Positions 34,154-43,926 are shown, counted from the first letter of the stretch. The stretch: DNA of 64,000 bases from Ruegeria arenilitoris (GCF_013032855.1 NZ_WQDA01000005.1:248001-312000), one strand, 5' to 3'. The notes: a model not told the origin generated them from the letters alone. Translations and numbers: made by a program.

Positions 34154-35203
34154 ATGGAAATAACCACGATTGACGCGCCAGATCACGAGCGTGTGGTCGA
34201 ATTCAAAGACGCCGCCAGCGGGCTTTCGGGCTTTGTGGCGATCCACTCCACGCAATTGGGGCCTGCAGCGGGCGGGGTGCGGATGCGCACCTATGGCCAC
34301 CCGTCCGAGGCGCTGGACGATGCGCTGCGCCTGTCGCGGGGCATGACGTACAAGAACGCCGCGGCCGATCTGCCGCTGGGCGGGGGCAAGGCCGTGATCA
34401 TCGGCGACCCGAGCGCGGACAAGACGCCTCGGTTACTGCAAGCCTTCGGGCACGTGGTCCAAAGCCTTGGTGGCCAATACTGGACGGCCGAGGACATGGG
34501 GATGACCCCGGCCGACATGGCCCATATCGGCACCGAAACCGAATATGTCGCCGGTCTGCCCGATGGCCCGTTCGCCAGCGGCGACCCGTCGCCCGTCACT
34601 GCCCGCGGGATTTTCAACGCTGTCCGCGTCACCGCGCGGCATCGGTTCGGGTCCGGGGATCTGAGCGGCAAGACCGTCTCGGTGCAGGGGCTGGGCCATG
34701 TGGGCGAACATCTGTGTGCGTTGTTGCATGACGCTGGGGCAAAACTGGTGATCACCGACATCGATGCGGGCCAGACCGCCCGGCTGGGGGACCGGTTCGC
34801 AGCGCAGGCCGTCGCGCCCGATGCGATCTATGCGGCCGAGGCGGATATTTTCGCGCCCTGCGCCATCGGCGGCATCCTGAACGAAACCAGCATTCCGCTT
34901 CTGAAGGTCAGCGCGGTGGCCGGAGGGGCCAACAACCAGTTGGCAACTGATGCCGACGCGCAGCGCCTGCATGACCGCGGCATCCTCTATGCTCCGGATT
35001 TCGTGGCCAATGGCGGCGGGATCGTGAACGTCGCAACCGAGATCCTGAAGATCAGGGATCGCGAAGCCTGGGTCGGTCAGCGGCTCGAGGCGCTGGAGCG
35101 GACGATGGACCGCATCCTGACCCGCGCCAAGGTCGATGGCGTCAGCCCCCATGCGGTGGCCGAATCCATCGTCGAGGAAAAACTGCACCCGCAGGCCGCC
35201 TGA
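34154..35203 (+). CDS. leucine/phenylalanine/valine dehydrogenase
   Basis: A 349-residue ELFV-family amino-acid dehydrogenase. N-terminal domain with GGVRM, MTYKNAAADLPLGGGKAVIIGDP (catalytic lysine region) and AEDMGM; C-terminal Rossmann domain with VQGLGHVGEHLC (about 179-190) and ITDIDAG. Length and motifs fit leucine dehydrogenase (about 350-364) rather than glutamate dehydrogenase (over 410). It deaminates branched-chain amino acids to 2-oxo acids with NAD. Divergent from the lrp-like gene and controlled, by inference, from the palindrome between them. It ends just before the trpS terminator. Confidence 0.92.
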   Translation: MEITTIDAPDHERVVEFKDAASGLSGFVAIHSTQLGPAAGGVRMRTYGHPSEALDDALRLSRGMTYKNAAADLPLGGGKAVIIGDPSADKTPRLLQAFGHVVQSLGGQYWTAEDMGMTPADMAHIGTETEYVAGLPDGPFASGDPSPVTARGIFNAVRVTARHRFGSGDLSGKTVSVQGLGHVGEHLCALLHDAGAKLVITDIDAGQTARLGDRFAAQAVAPDAIYAAEADIFAPCAIGGILNETSIPLLKVSAVAGGANNQLATDADAQRLHDRGILYAPDFVANGGGIVNVATEILKIRDREAWVGQRLEALERTMDRILTRAKVDGVSPHAVAESIVEEKLHPQAA

Positions 35204-35212
35204 CCTGCAACG

Positions 35213-35241
35213 AAAAACGCCGCCCCGGATCAGGGGCGGCG
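35213..35241 (-). terminator. terminator of trpS (shared convergent region)
   Basis: Nine-base arms CGCCGCCCC (35218-35226) and GGGGCGGCG (35233-35241), followed leftward by TTTTTCG. It lies between the convergent dehydrogenase and trpS genes and is oriented for trpS, but the stem could slow polymerase both ways. Confidence 0.85.
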
Positions 35242-35261
35242 CTGAAGTTTCTGTCTGGGTC

Positions 35262-36290
35262 TCAGGCGCGGCCGGCGCCCACCATCCCCACGATCTCGTA
35301 GGTGCGGCTGAGGATCGGAGCCGCGATTTCCCGCGCCCGTTCTGCGCCACGGTCCAGAATCCTGTCGATCTCGGCCTGATCGCCCATCAGCCGCGCCATC
35401 TCGGTCGAGATCGGCGACAGCTTTGCGACCGCCAGATTGGCCAGCATCGGCTTGAATTCACCGAACTGCTTGCCTCCGACCTCGGCCAGAACCTGCTCGA
35501 CCGTCTGATCGCTGAGCGCGGCATAGATGTTGACCAGGTTGCGCGCCTCGGGGCGGTCTTCCAGCCCGTCCACTTCCGATGGCAGGGCATCGGGGTCGGT
35601 CTTGGCCTTGCGGATCTTCTTGGCGATGGTGTCGGCATCGTCGGTCATGTTGATCCGGCTCATGTCGGACGGATCCGACTTGGACATCTTCTTGGCCCCG
35701 TCGCGCAGGCTCATCACGCGGGTCGCCGCGCCCTCGATCACCGGCTCGGTGATCGGGAAGAAATCGACGCCATAGTCGTGGTTGAACTTGATGGCGATGT
35801 CGCGGGTCAGCTCGAGATGCTGTTTCTGGTCGTCGCCCACCGGGACATGGGTCGCGTGATAGACCAGAATGTCGGCGGCCATCAGCGAGGGATAGGCGAA
35901 AAGGCCCAGCGAGGCGTTCTGCTGGTTCTTGCCCGCCTTGTCCTTCCACTGGGTCATGCGCTGCATCCAGCCCATGCGCGCAACACAGTTGAAGATCCAG
36001 GCCAGTTGCGCGTGCTCGGGCACCTGCGACTGGTTGAACAGGATCGACTGCTCCGGGTCGATGCCGGCGGCGATGAAGCCCGCGCACAGCTCGCGCGTGG
36101 AATGAGCCAGTTCTTTGGGGTCCTGCCAGACGGTGACCGCGTGAAGATCGACCATGCAGTACACGGTCTCCATCTCCGGCCCCTGCATATCCACAAAACG
36201 CTTGAGCGCACCAAGGTAGTTGCCAAGATGCAGGTTTCCCGAGGGCTGAATGCCGGAAAACACGCGCGGCGTGAACTTGGTTTCGGTCAT
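35262..36290 (-). CDS. trpS: tryptophanyl-tRNA synthetase
   Basis: A 342-residue class Ic aminoacyl-tRNA synthetase. The HIGH-like signature is in [14 protein letters not shown] (about 14-27), tryptophan-binding residues are in [11 protein letters not shown], and the KMSKS loop is in [12 protein letters not shown] (about 205-216). It charges tRNA-Trp. Standard length (330-345). Divergent from the rhomboid-like gene. Confidence 0.98.
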   Translation of the reverse strand: MTETKFTPRVFSGIQPSGNLHLGNYLGALKRFVDMQGPEMETVYCMVDLHAVTVWQDPKELAHSTRELCAGFIAAGIDPEQSILFNQSQVPEHAQLAWIFNCVARMGWMQRMTQWKDKAGKNQQNASLGLFAYPSLMAADILVYHATHVPVGDDQKQHLELTRDIAIKFNHDYGVDFFPITEPVIEGAATRVMSLRDGAKKMSKSDPSDMSRINMTDDADTIAKKIRKAKTDPDALPSEVDGLEDRPEARNLVNIYAALSDQTVEQVLAEVGGKQFGEFKPMLANLAVAKLSPISTEMARLMGDQAEIDRILDRGAERAREIAAPILSRTYEIVGMVGAGRA

Positions 36291-36376
36291 GGAAGGGAAC
36301 TCCCGTCTGGAAAAATAAGCCTCCGTCGCTTACCCATGAGGCAAAGGGACGTCAACAGCCGCGAAAGGCCCGCCCA

Positions 36377-37063
36377 ATGAGCAGCGAGCATTACACACCC
36401 CCCGTGAACCCCCTGCCACCCGTGGTGGTAGCGCTGGTCTTGTTCATCATGGGGATCGAACTGGCCTTCACCCTCGGCACGCGCGGCCTGGTCGGCGGAC
36501 CGGGCGCGGTGGGCTGGCGGCTGGAGGCGATCCAGCGCTATTCCTTCTCGGCCGACATCTTCGACTGGATGGTAATGAACGGGCGTTGGCCGGTCGAGCA
36601 TGTGATCCGGTTCTTCACCTACCCCTTCGTGTCAGGCAGCTTTACCCAGGCGCTTTTTGTCTGCGTCTTCGTTTTGGCGATGGGCAAGATGGTGGGCGAG
36701 GTCTTTGGCGGTTTTGCGATGCTGGTGATCTTCGTGCTGTCGGGTGTGGGCGGGGCGCTGGCCTATGCGGTGCTGCTGGACCCGCGCTATCCGCTGGTCG
36801 GGGGCTTCCCGCCGGTCTACGGCCTGATCGGTGCGTTCACCTGGCTGCTGTGGCGCAGGCTGTCGCTGGTCGGAGAGAACCAGGCGCGGGCGTTCCAGTT
36901 GATCGCGGTGCTGATGGGCATCCAACTTCTGTTTGGGCTGATCTTCGGCGGCACCTCGGATTGGGTGGCCGATCTGGGCGGGTTCGCGACCGGGTTCGGG
37001 CTGTCGTTTTTCGTGGCGCCGGGTGGATGGGCGCGGCTGGTGGGGCGTATCCGGCGGGACTGA
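36377..37063 (+). CDS. rhomboid-family membrane protein, catalytic residues not seen
   Basis: A 228-residue protein with about six membrane helices in rhomboid order. The GxSG active-site region is VGGFPPVYGLIGAF: the serine and glycine of canonical GASGAVFG are replaced by F and P. The C-terminal helix that should carry the catalytic histidine reads VADLGGFATGFGL, with D where active members have H (HLGG). It therefore appears to be an inactive rhomboid (pseudoprotease) of the kind seen in Rhodobacteraceae, perhaps binding clients. If related proteins also lack both residues, the loss is family-wide and old. It ends five bases before the convergent murJ. Confidence 0.85.
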   Translation: MSSEHYTPPVNPLPPVVVALVLFIMGIELAFTLGTRGLVGGPGAVGWRLEAIQRYSFSADIFDWMVMNGRWPVEHVIRFFTYPFVSGSFTQALFVCVFVLAMGKMVGEVFGGFAMLVIFVLSGVGGALAYAVLLDPRYPLVGGFPPVYGLIGAFTWLLWRRLSLVGENQARAFQLIAVLMGIQLLFGLIFGGTSDWVADLGGFATGFGLSFFVAPGGWARLVGRIRRD

Positions 37064-37068
37064 GGCGG

Positions 37069-38610
37069 TCAGGACTTTCGCAGGGCGGACCGGAACTCGG
37101 ACAGGCGGAACGCACCCAGCAGGTGGCCCAGAAGGAAGTAAGACACTGCGGCGACAACGATCAGGCCCAGCAAGGCCAGATAGCGCCAGCCCTGAACCTC
37201 GAACGTCCAACCGAACAGCTGTATCGCCGCGATCAGCACCACGCCCATTCCTATTGAGGCGGCCAGTATCCTGGGCGCGCGACGCTTGAACCGGTCGTCG
37301 AAACGGGCCTCGTCGCCCATGCGCCGGGCGCCCAGTGCCAACAGCGCCACCATGCCCCACCCGGCGGCCGAGGCCGCGATGGCCGGGGCAATCCAGCCGA
37401 CGATCGGGTACAGCCCAAAGGCCAGCACGGCGTTGATGACCATCGCCACAACGGCATATCGGAAGGGCGAACGGGTATCCTCGCGGGCGAAGAAAAGCGG
37501 TTGCAGCAGCTTTTGCAGCATGAAGGCCGGCAGGCCGATGCCATAGACCGCCACGGCCAGCGCGGTGGCAGCCGTGTCTTCGGGGGTGAACTGTCCACGT
37601 TCGAACAGGACCGAGACCAGCGGCACCGGGATGAGAACGAAGGCCACGGTTGCCGGAATGGTCAGCAACAGGGTGAACTCTCCGGCGCGGGAAAAGGCGT
37701 TGCGCGCGCCATCGCCGTCCCCCGCGCGCAGGCGGCGCGACAGGTCGGGTAACAGCACGATGCCCACGGCGATGCCGACCACGCCCAGCGGCAGCTGATA
37801 CAGCCGGTCGGCGGCAAAGAGCCAGCTGATGGCCTTTTCGGTCTTTGACGCGACCAGCTGCCCGACAACGAGATTGACCTGCGTCACACCCATGGCAAGT
37901 GCCGCCGGTACCGCGATACGAACCATGTTGCGCATTTCAGGGCTGAGCTTCGGTCGGCCGAACCGGATGCGAATTCCGGCGCGCTCGGTGGCGACCCAAA
38001 CCAGCGCCAGTTGAGCGACCCCGGCAATGGGTATGACGGCGATGAGCCAACGGATGACCTCGCCTCCGGTTGCCGCGCCTACGATCAGTGCCGTGCAGGC
38101 GAAGATGTTCAGCAGGACCGGAGCCGCTGCAGCGGCGGCGAATCGACCGGTGGCATTGAGAACCCCGGAAAACAGCGCGGCCAGAGACATGAACAGGATG
38201 TAGGGAAAGACGACATACCCGTAACCGACCGCCAGATCGAAACGTTCGTCGCCATAAAACCCTTCGGCCGTCAGCCAGACCAGCCCCGGCATGAACACCA
38301 TGGCCAGCCCGACCAGCGCCAGAACGGCCGCCGCCAGCAGGTTGAACGCATCCTGCGCAAACCCCTGCGCGTCTTCGCCGCCTTCCAGCCGTTTCGAGAA
38401 CATCGGAACGAAGGCTGCGTTGAAAGCGCCCTCGGCGAAGAACCGGCGGAACATGTTGGGCAGGCGGAAGGCTGCGACGAAAGCATCCATGACCGGCCCC
38501 GGCCCGATATAGGCTGTCAGCAGGATTTCCCGCAGAAAGCCCAGAATACGGCTGGCAAGGGTCCAGAACCCGACCGTGAACAGGCCCGAGAACAGGCGGA
38601 TCTGCTTCAT
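37069..38610 (-). CDS. murJ: lipid II flippase MurJ
   Basis: A 513-residue MATE/MviN-family membrane protein with 14 helices. GFWTLASRILGFLREILLTAYIG and AFRLPNMFRRFFAEGAFNAAFVPMF at the N terminus are diagnostic. It moves lipid-linked peptidoglycan precursor across the inner membrane. Its ATG overlaps the glnD stop by four bases, so PBP activator, glnD and murJ form a leftward set. Confidence 0.96.
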   Translation of the reverse strand: MKQIRLFSGLFTVGFWTLASRILGFLREILLTAYIGPGPVMDAFVAAFRLPNMFRRFFAEGAFNAAFVPMFSKRLEGGEDAQGFAQDAFNLLAAAVLALVGLAMVFMPGLVWLTAEGFYGDERFDLAVGYGYVVFPYILFMSLAALFSGVLNATGRFAAAAAAPVLLNIFACTALIVGAATGGEVIRWLIAVIPIAGVAQLALVWVATERAGIRIRFGRPKLSPEMRNMVRIAVPAALAMGVTQVNLVVGQLVASKTEKAISWLFAADRLYQLPLGVVGIAVGIVLLPDLSRRLRAGDGDGARNAFSRAGEFTLLLTIPATVAFVLIPVPLVSVLFERGQFTPEDTAATALAVAVYGIGLPAFMLQKLLQPLFFAREDTRSPFRYAVVAMVINAVLAFGLYPIVGWIAPAIAASAAGWGMVALLALGARRMGDEARFDDRFKRRAPRILAASIGMGVVLIAAIQLFGWTFEVQGWRYLALLGLIVVAAVSYFLLGHLLGAFRLSEFRSALRKS

Positions 38611-41426
38611 GAGGCCGCCCGCTCGGCGCCTTCGGTGATCGCGGTGCGCAGCTTGGCTTCCAGCGTCCTCTGCTTGGCCTCCGAGTGGTATTTGAGCCCG
38701 AACATGTCCTTGACGTAGAACGTATCCACCACCTGCTCGCCATAGGTCGCGATCACGGCATTGGCGATATAGACATTGGCGGCGGCAAGGGTCCGGGCCA
38801 GATCGTAGAGCAGGCCGGGCCGGTCGCGGGTGTCGACTTCGATGATCGTGTAGATCTCGGACCCTTCATTGTCGAAGGTGATGTGCGTCGGGACGTTGAA
38901 CGCCTTTTCCCGCTTCTTGATCTTGTCGCGGGACTTGAGTGCCTCGCGGGCCACCACCTCGCCCTTGAGGGTGCGCTGAATCATCTGGGTCAGGCGCGGC
39001 AGACGCGACAGTTCGAACGGGTGGCCGTCAGCGTCCTGAATCCAGAACGCGTCAGTCACGTAGCCGTCCTTGGTGGTATAGCTGCGGGCATCGACCACGT
39101 TTGCGCCCACAAGCGCCAGCGCACCGGCAATCCGGGAAAAGATACCGGGGTGGTCGGCCATGGCAAAGCAGGCCCGCGTCGCATCCCGGTCTTCGTCAGG
39201 GTGCAGCCGGATTTCCATCGCCGCCGGATCCGCGCTTTTTTCCAGCGCGCGCAGCATTTCGGCGAACTCGACATGGGTCGAGAGGTTGAGTCCCTGCCAA
39301 TACGGATCGTAGTGCCGACCGGTTTCCGTTTTGAGGTCGGCCTTGGACCAGGCTGACAACGCGTCACGCAGCGCTTTCTTGGCCTCGGCGCCACGATTGG
39401 CACGGTTGAGGTCCTCCATGCCGGTTTCCAGCGCGCGCTTAGTTTCCGCGTGCAAGGCCCGTAGCAGGGTGGCCTTCCAGTTGTTCCAGGTGTTCGGCCC
39501 AACGCCGCGGATGTCGCAGACTGTCAGGACCGTCAGCAGATCCAGCCGTTTGACGGTCTGAACCGCCTTGGCGAAGTCGCGCACCGTGCGCGGGTCCGAG
39601 ATGTCACGCTTCTGCGCCATGTCCGACATCAGCAGGTGATACCGCACCAGCCATTCGACGGTTTCGCATTCTTTCTTGTTCAACCCCAGCCGAGGCGCGA
39701 CCGTCCGTGCGATCTTGGCCCCCAGGATCGAGTGATCCTCGGGGCGGCCCTTGGCGATGTCGTGCAACAGCAGAGCGACGTAAAGCACACGCCGGTTCAC
39801 TCCGCCCTCGAGGATCGACGAGGCCAGCGGCAGCGCTTCGACAAGTTCGCCCCGTTCGATCTGCGCCAGGTTGATGATGCACTGGATCGTGTGCTCGTCC
39901 ACCGTGTAGCTGTGGTACATATTGAACTGCATCATCGCCACGATGGGCTCGAACTCGGGGATGAAGGCCGACAGAACGCCCAACTCGTTCATGCGGCGCA
40001 GCGCGCGTTCGGGATTGCCGTGTTTCAGCATCAGATCCAGAAAGATGCGCCTCGCCTCTTTGTCGTTGCGCATTTCGTCATCGATCAGGTGCAGGTTGGC
40101 CGTGACCAGCCGCATCGCATCGGGATGGATCAGCATACCCGTGCGCAGACCTTCCTCGAACAGACGCAGTAGATTCAGCTTGTCGGACAAAAAGCTCTTG
40201 GGGTCGGCCACGTCCAGCCGGCCATGAACAACCCTATAGCCCGGCTTGACCCGTGGCTTGCGGCTGAAGATGCGTTCCAGCAACGGCGCGTTCTTCATAT
40301 GTGACGCTTCAAGCTTGGTCAGGAAGATCCGTGTCAGTTCTCCCACCTTCGTGGCTTCTCGGAAGTACCGCTGCATGAAGATTTCGACGGCCCGGCGGCC
40401 CGCTCGGTCTTCGTAACCCATGCGGTCGGCCACCTCGACCTGCAGATCAAAGGTCAGCTGTTCGGTTGCGCGCCGTGTCACCAGATGAAGATGCGAACGT
40501 ACGGCCCAAAGGAAGTCTTCGGCCTGCACGAACGTGTTGAATTCGTCCTGGGTGAACAACCCCAGCGGGACAAGTTCAGCCACGTCGTGAACGCCGTAGA
40601 TGTATTTGGCGATCCAATACAGGGACTGCAGGTCACGAAGGCCGCCTTTGCCTTCTTTCACGTTCGGTTCGACCATGTAACGCTCGCCCTGCTTGTGGTG
40701 GCGTTCGTCGCGTTCATGCAGTTTGGCTTCGATGAATTCGTGTTCGGTTCCTTTGAATAGCTCGGATTTCAGCCGGCTTTCCAGCTCATCGGCCAGGTCC
40801 AGATCACCGGCCAGATAGCGCTGTTCCAGCATCGCTGTCCGGATCGTGAAATCCTCGTCTCCAAGACGCAGGCAATCACGGATCGTGCGCGAGGAATGCC
40901 CGACTTTCAGCCGTAGATCCCACAGGATGTACAGCATCGACTCGATCACGCTCTCGGCCCAGGCGGTGATCTTGTAGGGAGTCAGAAACAGCAGATCGAC
41001 ATCCGAAAACGGCGCCATCTCGCCGCGCCCATAGCCGCCCACGGCCAAAACCGCCATCTTCTCGCCCTGGGTCGGGTTGGCCAATGGATGCAGATGCTGT
41101 CCGGCCACAGTCATCGCGGCGCAGACCAGCCCATCGGTCAGATAGGTGTAGGATCGCGTCAAAGACCGGGCGTCGAAGGGCCGGGCGGCGAATGCCTCTT
41201 CGATGGCCTGACGCCCGGATTTCTGAGCGTCCCGCAGGATCCGGACGGCCTCGTTTCGGGCTGCGGCCGTTTCCGGAATGTCTTTCAGGGCCTTCGACAG
41301 CAGCGCGTTGACCTTTTCGCCATCGAAGATTTCGCTGGCGTCGCAGATCAATGCGCCAGCCGGCGCGGGGATCGTCACAAGCTGATCAGAAACCGGCGCC
41401 AGAGAAGCTTTGCGGGGCAGGGTCAA
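38607..41426 (-). CDS. glnD: [protein-PII] uridylyltransferase / uridylyl-removing enzyme
   Basis: A 939-residue bifunctional nitrogen sensor. The nucleotidyltransferase domain has AVGGYGRGEMAPFSDVDLLFL (about 130-150) with the G-S and D-x-D residues. The HD domain has LYVALLLHDIAKGRPEDHS (H and D ligands), and two C-terminal ACT domains sense glutamine. It uridylylates PII proteins when glutamine is low. The start at 41426 lies inside the end of the preceding lipoprotein gene (41-base overlap); a later start is possible since the first 30 residues are not conserved-looking. Confidence 0.96.
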   Translation of the reverse strand: MTLPRKASLAPVSDQLVTIPAPAGALICDASEIFDGEKVNALLSKALKDIPETAAARNEAVRILRDAQKSGRQAIEEAFAARPFDARSLTRSYTYLTDGLVCAAMTVAGQHLHPLANPTQGEKMAVLAVGGYGRGEMAPFSDVDLLFLTPYKITAWAESVIESMLYILWDLRLKVGHSSRTIRDCLRLGDEDFTIRTAMLEQRYLAGDLDLADELESRLKSELFKGTEHEFIEAKLHERDERHHKQGERYMVEPNVKEGKGGLRDLQSLYWIAKYIYGVHDVAELVPLGLFTQDEFNTFVQAEDFLWAVRSHLHLVTRRATEQLTFDLQVEVADRMGYEDRAGRRAVEIFMQRYFREATKVGELTRIFLTKLEASHMKNAPLLERIFSRKPRVKPGYRVVHGRLDVADPKSFLSDKLNLLRLFEEGLRTGMLIHPDAMRLVTANLHLIDDEMRNDKEARRIFLDLMLKHGNPERALRRMNELGVLSAFIPEFEPIVAMMQFNMYHSYTVDEHTIQCIINLAQIERGELVEALPLASSILEGGVNRRVLYVALLLHDIAKGRPEDHSILGAKIARTVAPRLGLNKKECETVEWLVRYHLLMSDMAQKRDISDPRTVRDFAKAVQTVKRLDLLTVLTVCDIRGVGPNTWNNWKATLLRALHAETKRALETGMEDLNRANRGAEAKKALRDALSAWSKADLKTETGRHYDPYWQGLNLSTHVEFAEMLRALEKSADPAAMEIRLHPDEDRDATRACFAMADHPGIFSRIAGALALVGANVVDARSYTTKDGYVTDAFWIQDADGHPFELSRLPRLTQMIQRTLKGEVVAREALKSRDKIKKREKAFNVPTHITFDNEGSEIYTIIEVDTRDRPGLLYDLARTLAAANVYIANAVIATYGEQVVDTFYVKDMFGLKYHSEAKQRTLEAKLRTAITEGAERAAS

Positions 41427-42546
41427 TCACAACTACCTGTTTGTTCTGGATCGTGGCCACGGCCAGACCTCGTTCATTCGTACCGTTCGGGCGCAGACGG
41501 AAAATACCGCCAACACCCTGGAACCCGGCATTCTGGGTCAGGGCCGCGGCGGAGAGGGCATTGGACTTCCCTTGGCTGGCCAGAGCGCCGATGGCGGCGA
41601 TGCCGTCATAGGCCAGGCCGCTGATCGGATGCGGTGCCTCGCCATAGGTCGCGTTGTAGCGTACGCGATAGGCCTGGGCCTTGGCAGGGTCGGGCAAGGC
41701 AAACCACCCGCCCTGCACGCCCGGCAGTTCCAGCGTCTGGGCCGGAATGTCCCAGCGTGTCAGGCCAATATATTGCACGGTTGCCGGTGAGACACCGGCC
41801 TCGGGCAGCAACTGGCTGAAAAGCGGCAGCGCGCCGGCGGTCGTGGCGGTCAAAAAGAGCGAATCCGCCCCCGTCGAGTCCACAGTTGCCTTGATTGCAG
41901 GGATGGCGTCGATCACGCCCTGCTGAGATCGATCAAAACCGACCACACCCGCATTCGCCACACGGCTGTTGCCAAGTGCGTTCGAGATTGCCGCCTGGCC
42001 CAATTGGCCTGCCGCATCGTTGCTGTGCACGATGACGGTGCTTTTCTTTCCCTGTTTGCCGGCGTAGCTGACAAGCCGGTTGGCCGTGTTGTCGAAGGTC
42101 GGGCCAAGGACAAACACGTTTCCGCCGGCAATGCTGGTATTGTTCGAGAAGGACAGAACGTTCACGTTCTTGCTCAGAACCGCAAGGCCTGCAGCATTGG
42201 CGGCCTGCGCGTAAACCGGCCCCAGAATGACCTTTGCGCCGTCGGCAACGGCCTGCTGCGCAACTGCGGCTGCCGTGTTCGGATTGCCGGCAGTGTCATA
42301 GACGCGAAGATCGATCTTGACGTTGTTCAGATCGGCCATGGCCAGCCGGGCAGCGTTCTCAAGGCTTTGCGCCAACGCGGCGTCGCCCGATTTGGGCACC
42401 AGCAGGGCAACGGGGATCGGCTCTGACGTGTCTATCGACGGTCCGCGCCCGGTGGCACCGGGTTCGCAGGCGGCCAAAAATGCCGCCGCGGTCAGGCCGA
42501 TGGCGAATTTCGCCAGTTTGCGAACGGGCTTGCAAACGGTAAACAT
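41386..42546 (-). CDS. penicillin-binding protein activator (LpoA/YraM-like lipoprotein)
   Basis: A 386-residue outer-membrane lipoprotein candidate. The N-terminal lipobox TAAAFLAACEPG ends in the lipidated cysteine. The rest is a periplasmic-binding-protein (LivJ-like) fold with PVALLVPKSGDAALAQSLENAAR. This is the C-terminal half of E. coli LpoA, the activator of PBP1a, and the rsmI-yraM-yraN gene order supports it: rsmI and yraN diverge from it. In alphaproteobacteria the N-terminal TPR domain is absent, as here. Confidence 0.85.
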   Translation of the reverse strand: MFTVCKPVRKLAKFAIGLTAAAFLAACEPGATGRGPSIDTSEPIPVALLVPKSGDAALAQSLENAARLAMADLNNVKIDLRVYDTAGNPNTAAAVAQQAVADGAKVILGPVYAQAANAAGLAVLSKNVNVLSFSNNTSIAGGNVFVLGPTFDNTANRLVSYAGKQGKKSTVIVHSNDAAGQLGQAAISNALGNSRVANAGVVGFDRSQQGVIDAIPAIKATVDSTGADSLFLTATTAGALPLFSQLLPEAGVSPATVQYIGLTRWDIPAQTLELPGVQGGWFALPDPAKAQAYRVRYNATYGEAPHPISGLAYDGIAAIGALASQGKSNALSAAALTQNAGFQGVGGIFRLRPNGTNERGLAVATIQNKQVVVIDPAPQSFSGAGF

Positions 42547-42634
42547 CTAAATGAAAACTCCCTGATCCGGCGGCAAAGAACGCTGCTGTTCTATCACGCC
42601 GCGATAATAAACGTCACGCTGCGAGGGTCCAGCT

Positions 42635-43492
42635 TTGAATTTCCAAAAGGTAAGATTGGCTGGGGGGCTGTATTTTGTTGCCACTCCGATCGGAACGGCG
42701 CGCGACATTACGCTCAGGGCGCTGGACGTTCTGGCCTCGGCTGATGTGATCGCGGCGGAAGATACACGCAGCCTGCGCAGATTGATGGAGATCCACGGTG
42801 TACCCCTAGAAGGGCGGCGCATCCTGGCCTATCACGACCACAGCGGCACGGCTGCGCGTGAAAAACTGATTGCCGAACTGTCCCAGGGCAAGTCCGTGGC
42901 CTACGCGTCCGAGGCGGGGATGCCGCTGATCGCCGACCCGGGTTATGATCTGGGCAAGAAGGCGGCCGAGGCCGGGTTCAGCGTGACCTGCGCCCCTGGA
43001 GCGTCAGCCGTCGTTACGGCGCTGACCCTGGCGGGCTTGCCGACGGACGCCTTCTTTTTCGCCGGATTCCTGCCGAATGCGTCCGGCGCCCGCCGAACAC
43101 GGATCGAGGCGTTGCGGGATGTTCCCGGGACGCTGGTGTTCTACGAATCTCCCAAGCGTTTGGGGGCGTGCCTGTCGGATCTGGCGCAGGTTCTGGGTGG
43201 CGAGCGTCAGGCCGCGGTCTGTCGTGAACTGACCAAGAAGTTCGAAGAAGTCCGGCGGGCCAGCCTTGCTGAGCTGTCCGAACAGTATCGAGATGCCACC
43301 GTGAAGGGCGAGATCGTCTTGCTGGTGGACCGTGCCCATTCACAAGCCGTTAACGATTCAGATGTAGAAGAAGCGTTGCGACAGGCTCTGGAAACGCACT
43401 CGGTGCGGGATGCGGCGGATCTGGTGTCCAGAATGTATGATTTGCCAAGGCGGCCGATCTACCAGAAGGCCCTGAAGATAGGAAAGGGATGA
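42635..43492 (+). CDS. rsmI: 16S rRNA (cytidine(1402)-2'-O)-methyltransferase
   Basis: A 285-residue tetrapyrrole-methylase-fold enzyme that 2'-O-methylates C1402 in the ribosomal P site. GGLYFVATPIGTARDITLRALD (about 9-30), AAEDTRSLRRLM, SEAGMPLIADPG and CAPGASAVVTALTLAG are diagnostic, with SAM bound between domains. It starts divergently from the PBP activator gene and is followed immediately by the YraN gene, the classic rsmI-yraM-yraN neighbourhood. Confidence 0.97.
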   Translation: MNFQKVRLAGGLYFVATPIGTARDITLRALDVLASADVIAAEDTRSLRRLMEIHGVPLEGRRILAYHDHSGTAAREKLIAELSQGKSVAYASEAGMPLIADPGYDLGKKAAEAGFSVTCAPGASAVVTALTLAGLPTDAFFFAGFLPNASGARRTRIEALRDVPGTLVFYESPKRLGACLSDLAQVLGGERQAAVCRELTKKFEEVRRASLAELSEQYRDATVKGEIVLLVDRAHSQAVNDSDVEEALRQALETHSVRDAADLVSRMYDLPRRPIYQKALKIGKG

Positions 43493-43493
43493 T

Positions 43494-43865
43494 ATGGCGC
43501 TACGGTCGGTCCAGGGCTCGGTTTCCTATCACTCCGGGCAGGCGGCCGAGAACAGCGTCGCTGCCGATTACGAGAGCCGAGGGTTCAAGGTCTGTCACAG
43601 GCGTTGGCGCGGCGCGGGTGGCGAGATCGACCTGATCGTCCGGGATGCACAGGGCCTTGTGTTCGTCGAGGTCAAGAAAAGCCAAACCTTTGACAGCGCC
43701 GCCGCCCGGATCAGCAAGCGGCAGATCGACCGGATTTGCGCCTCGGCGGCGCAGTATTTGGCGCAGGAACCGGGCGGGCAGCTGACCAATGTCCGGTTCG
43801 ACGCGGCTCTGGTGGATGCAACGGGCGCAGTACAAATCGTCGAAAACGCCTTTGGTCAGGGCTGA
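43494..43865 (+). CDS. YraN family (UPF0102) nuclease-like protein
   Basis: A 123-residue protein with the PD-(D/E)xK-like core of the UPF0102 family: ENSVAADYESRGFKVCHRRW, then GAGGEIDLIVRD (the E and D) and LVFVEVKKSQTFD (E-x-K). It is likely to bind or cut DNA, but its substrate is unknown. It starts one base after the rsmI stop, so it is in the same operon. Confidence 0.9.
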   Translation: MALRSVQGSVSYHSGQAAENSVAADYESRGFKVCHRRWRGAGGEIDLIVRDAQGLVFVEVKKSQTFDSAAARISKRQIDRICASAAQYLAQEPGGQLTNVRFDAALVDATGAVQIVENAFGQG

Positions 43866-43926
43866 TCGCCATTGAACACCCGTCCCCGCTGGGCCATGTA
43901 TCTGGCGTGACTACGAGGGACACGCC

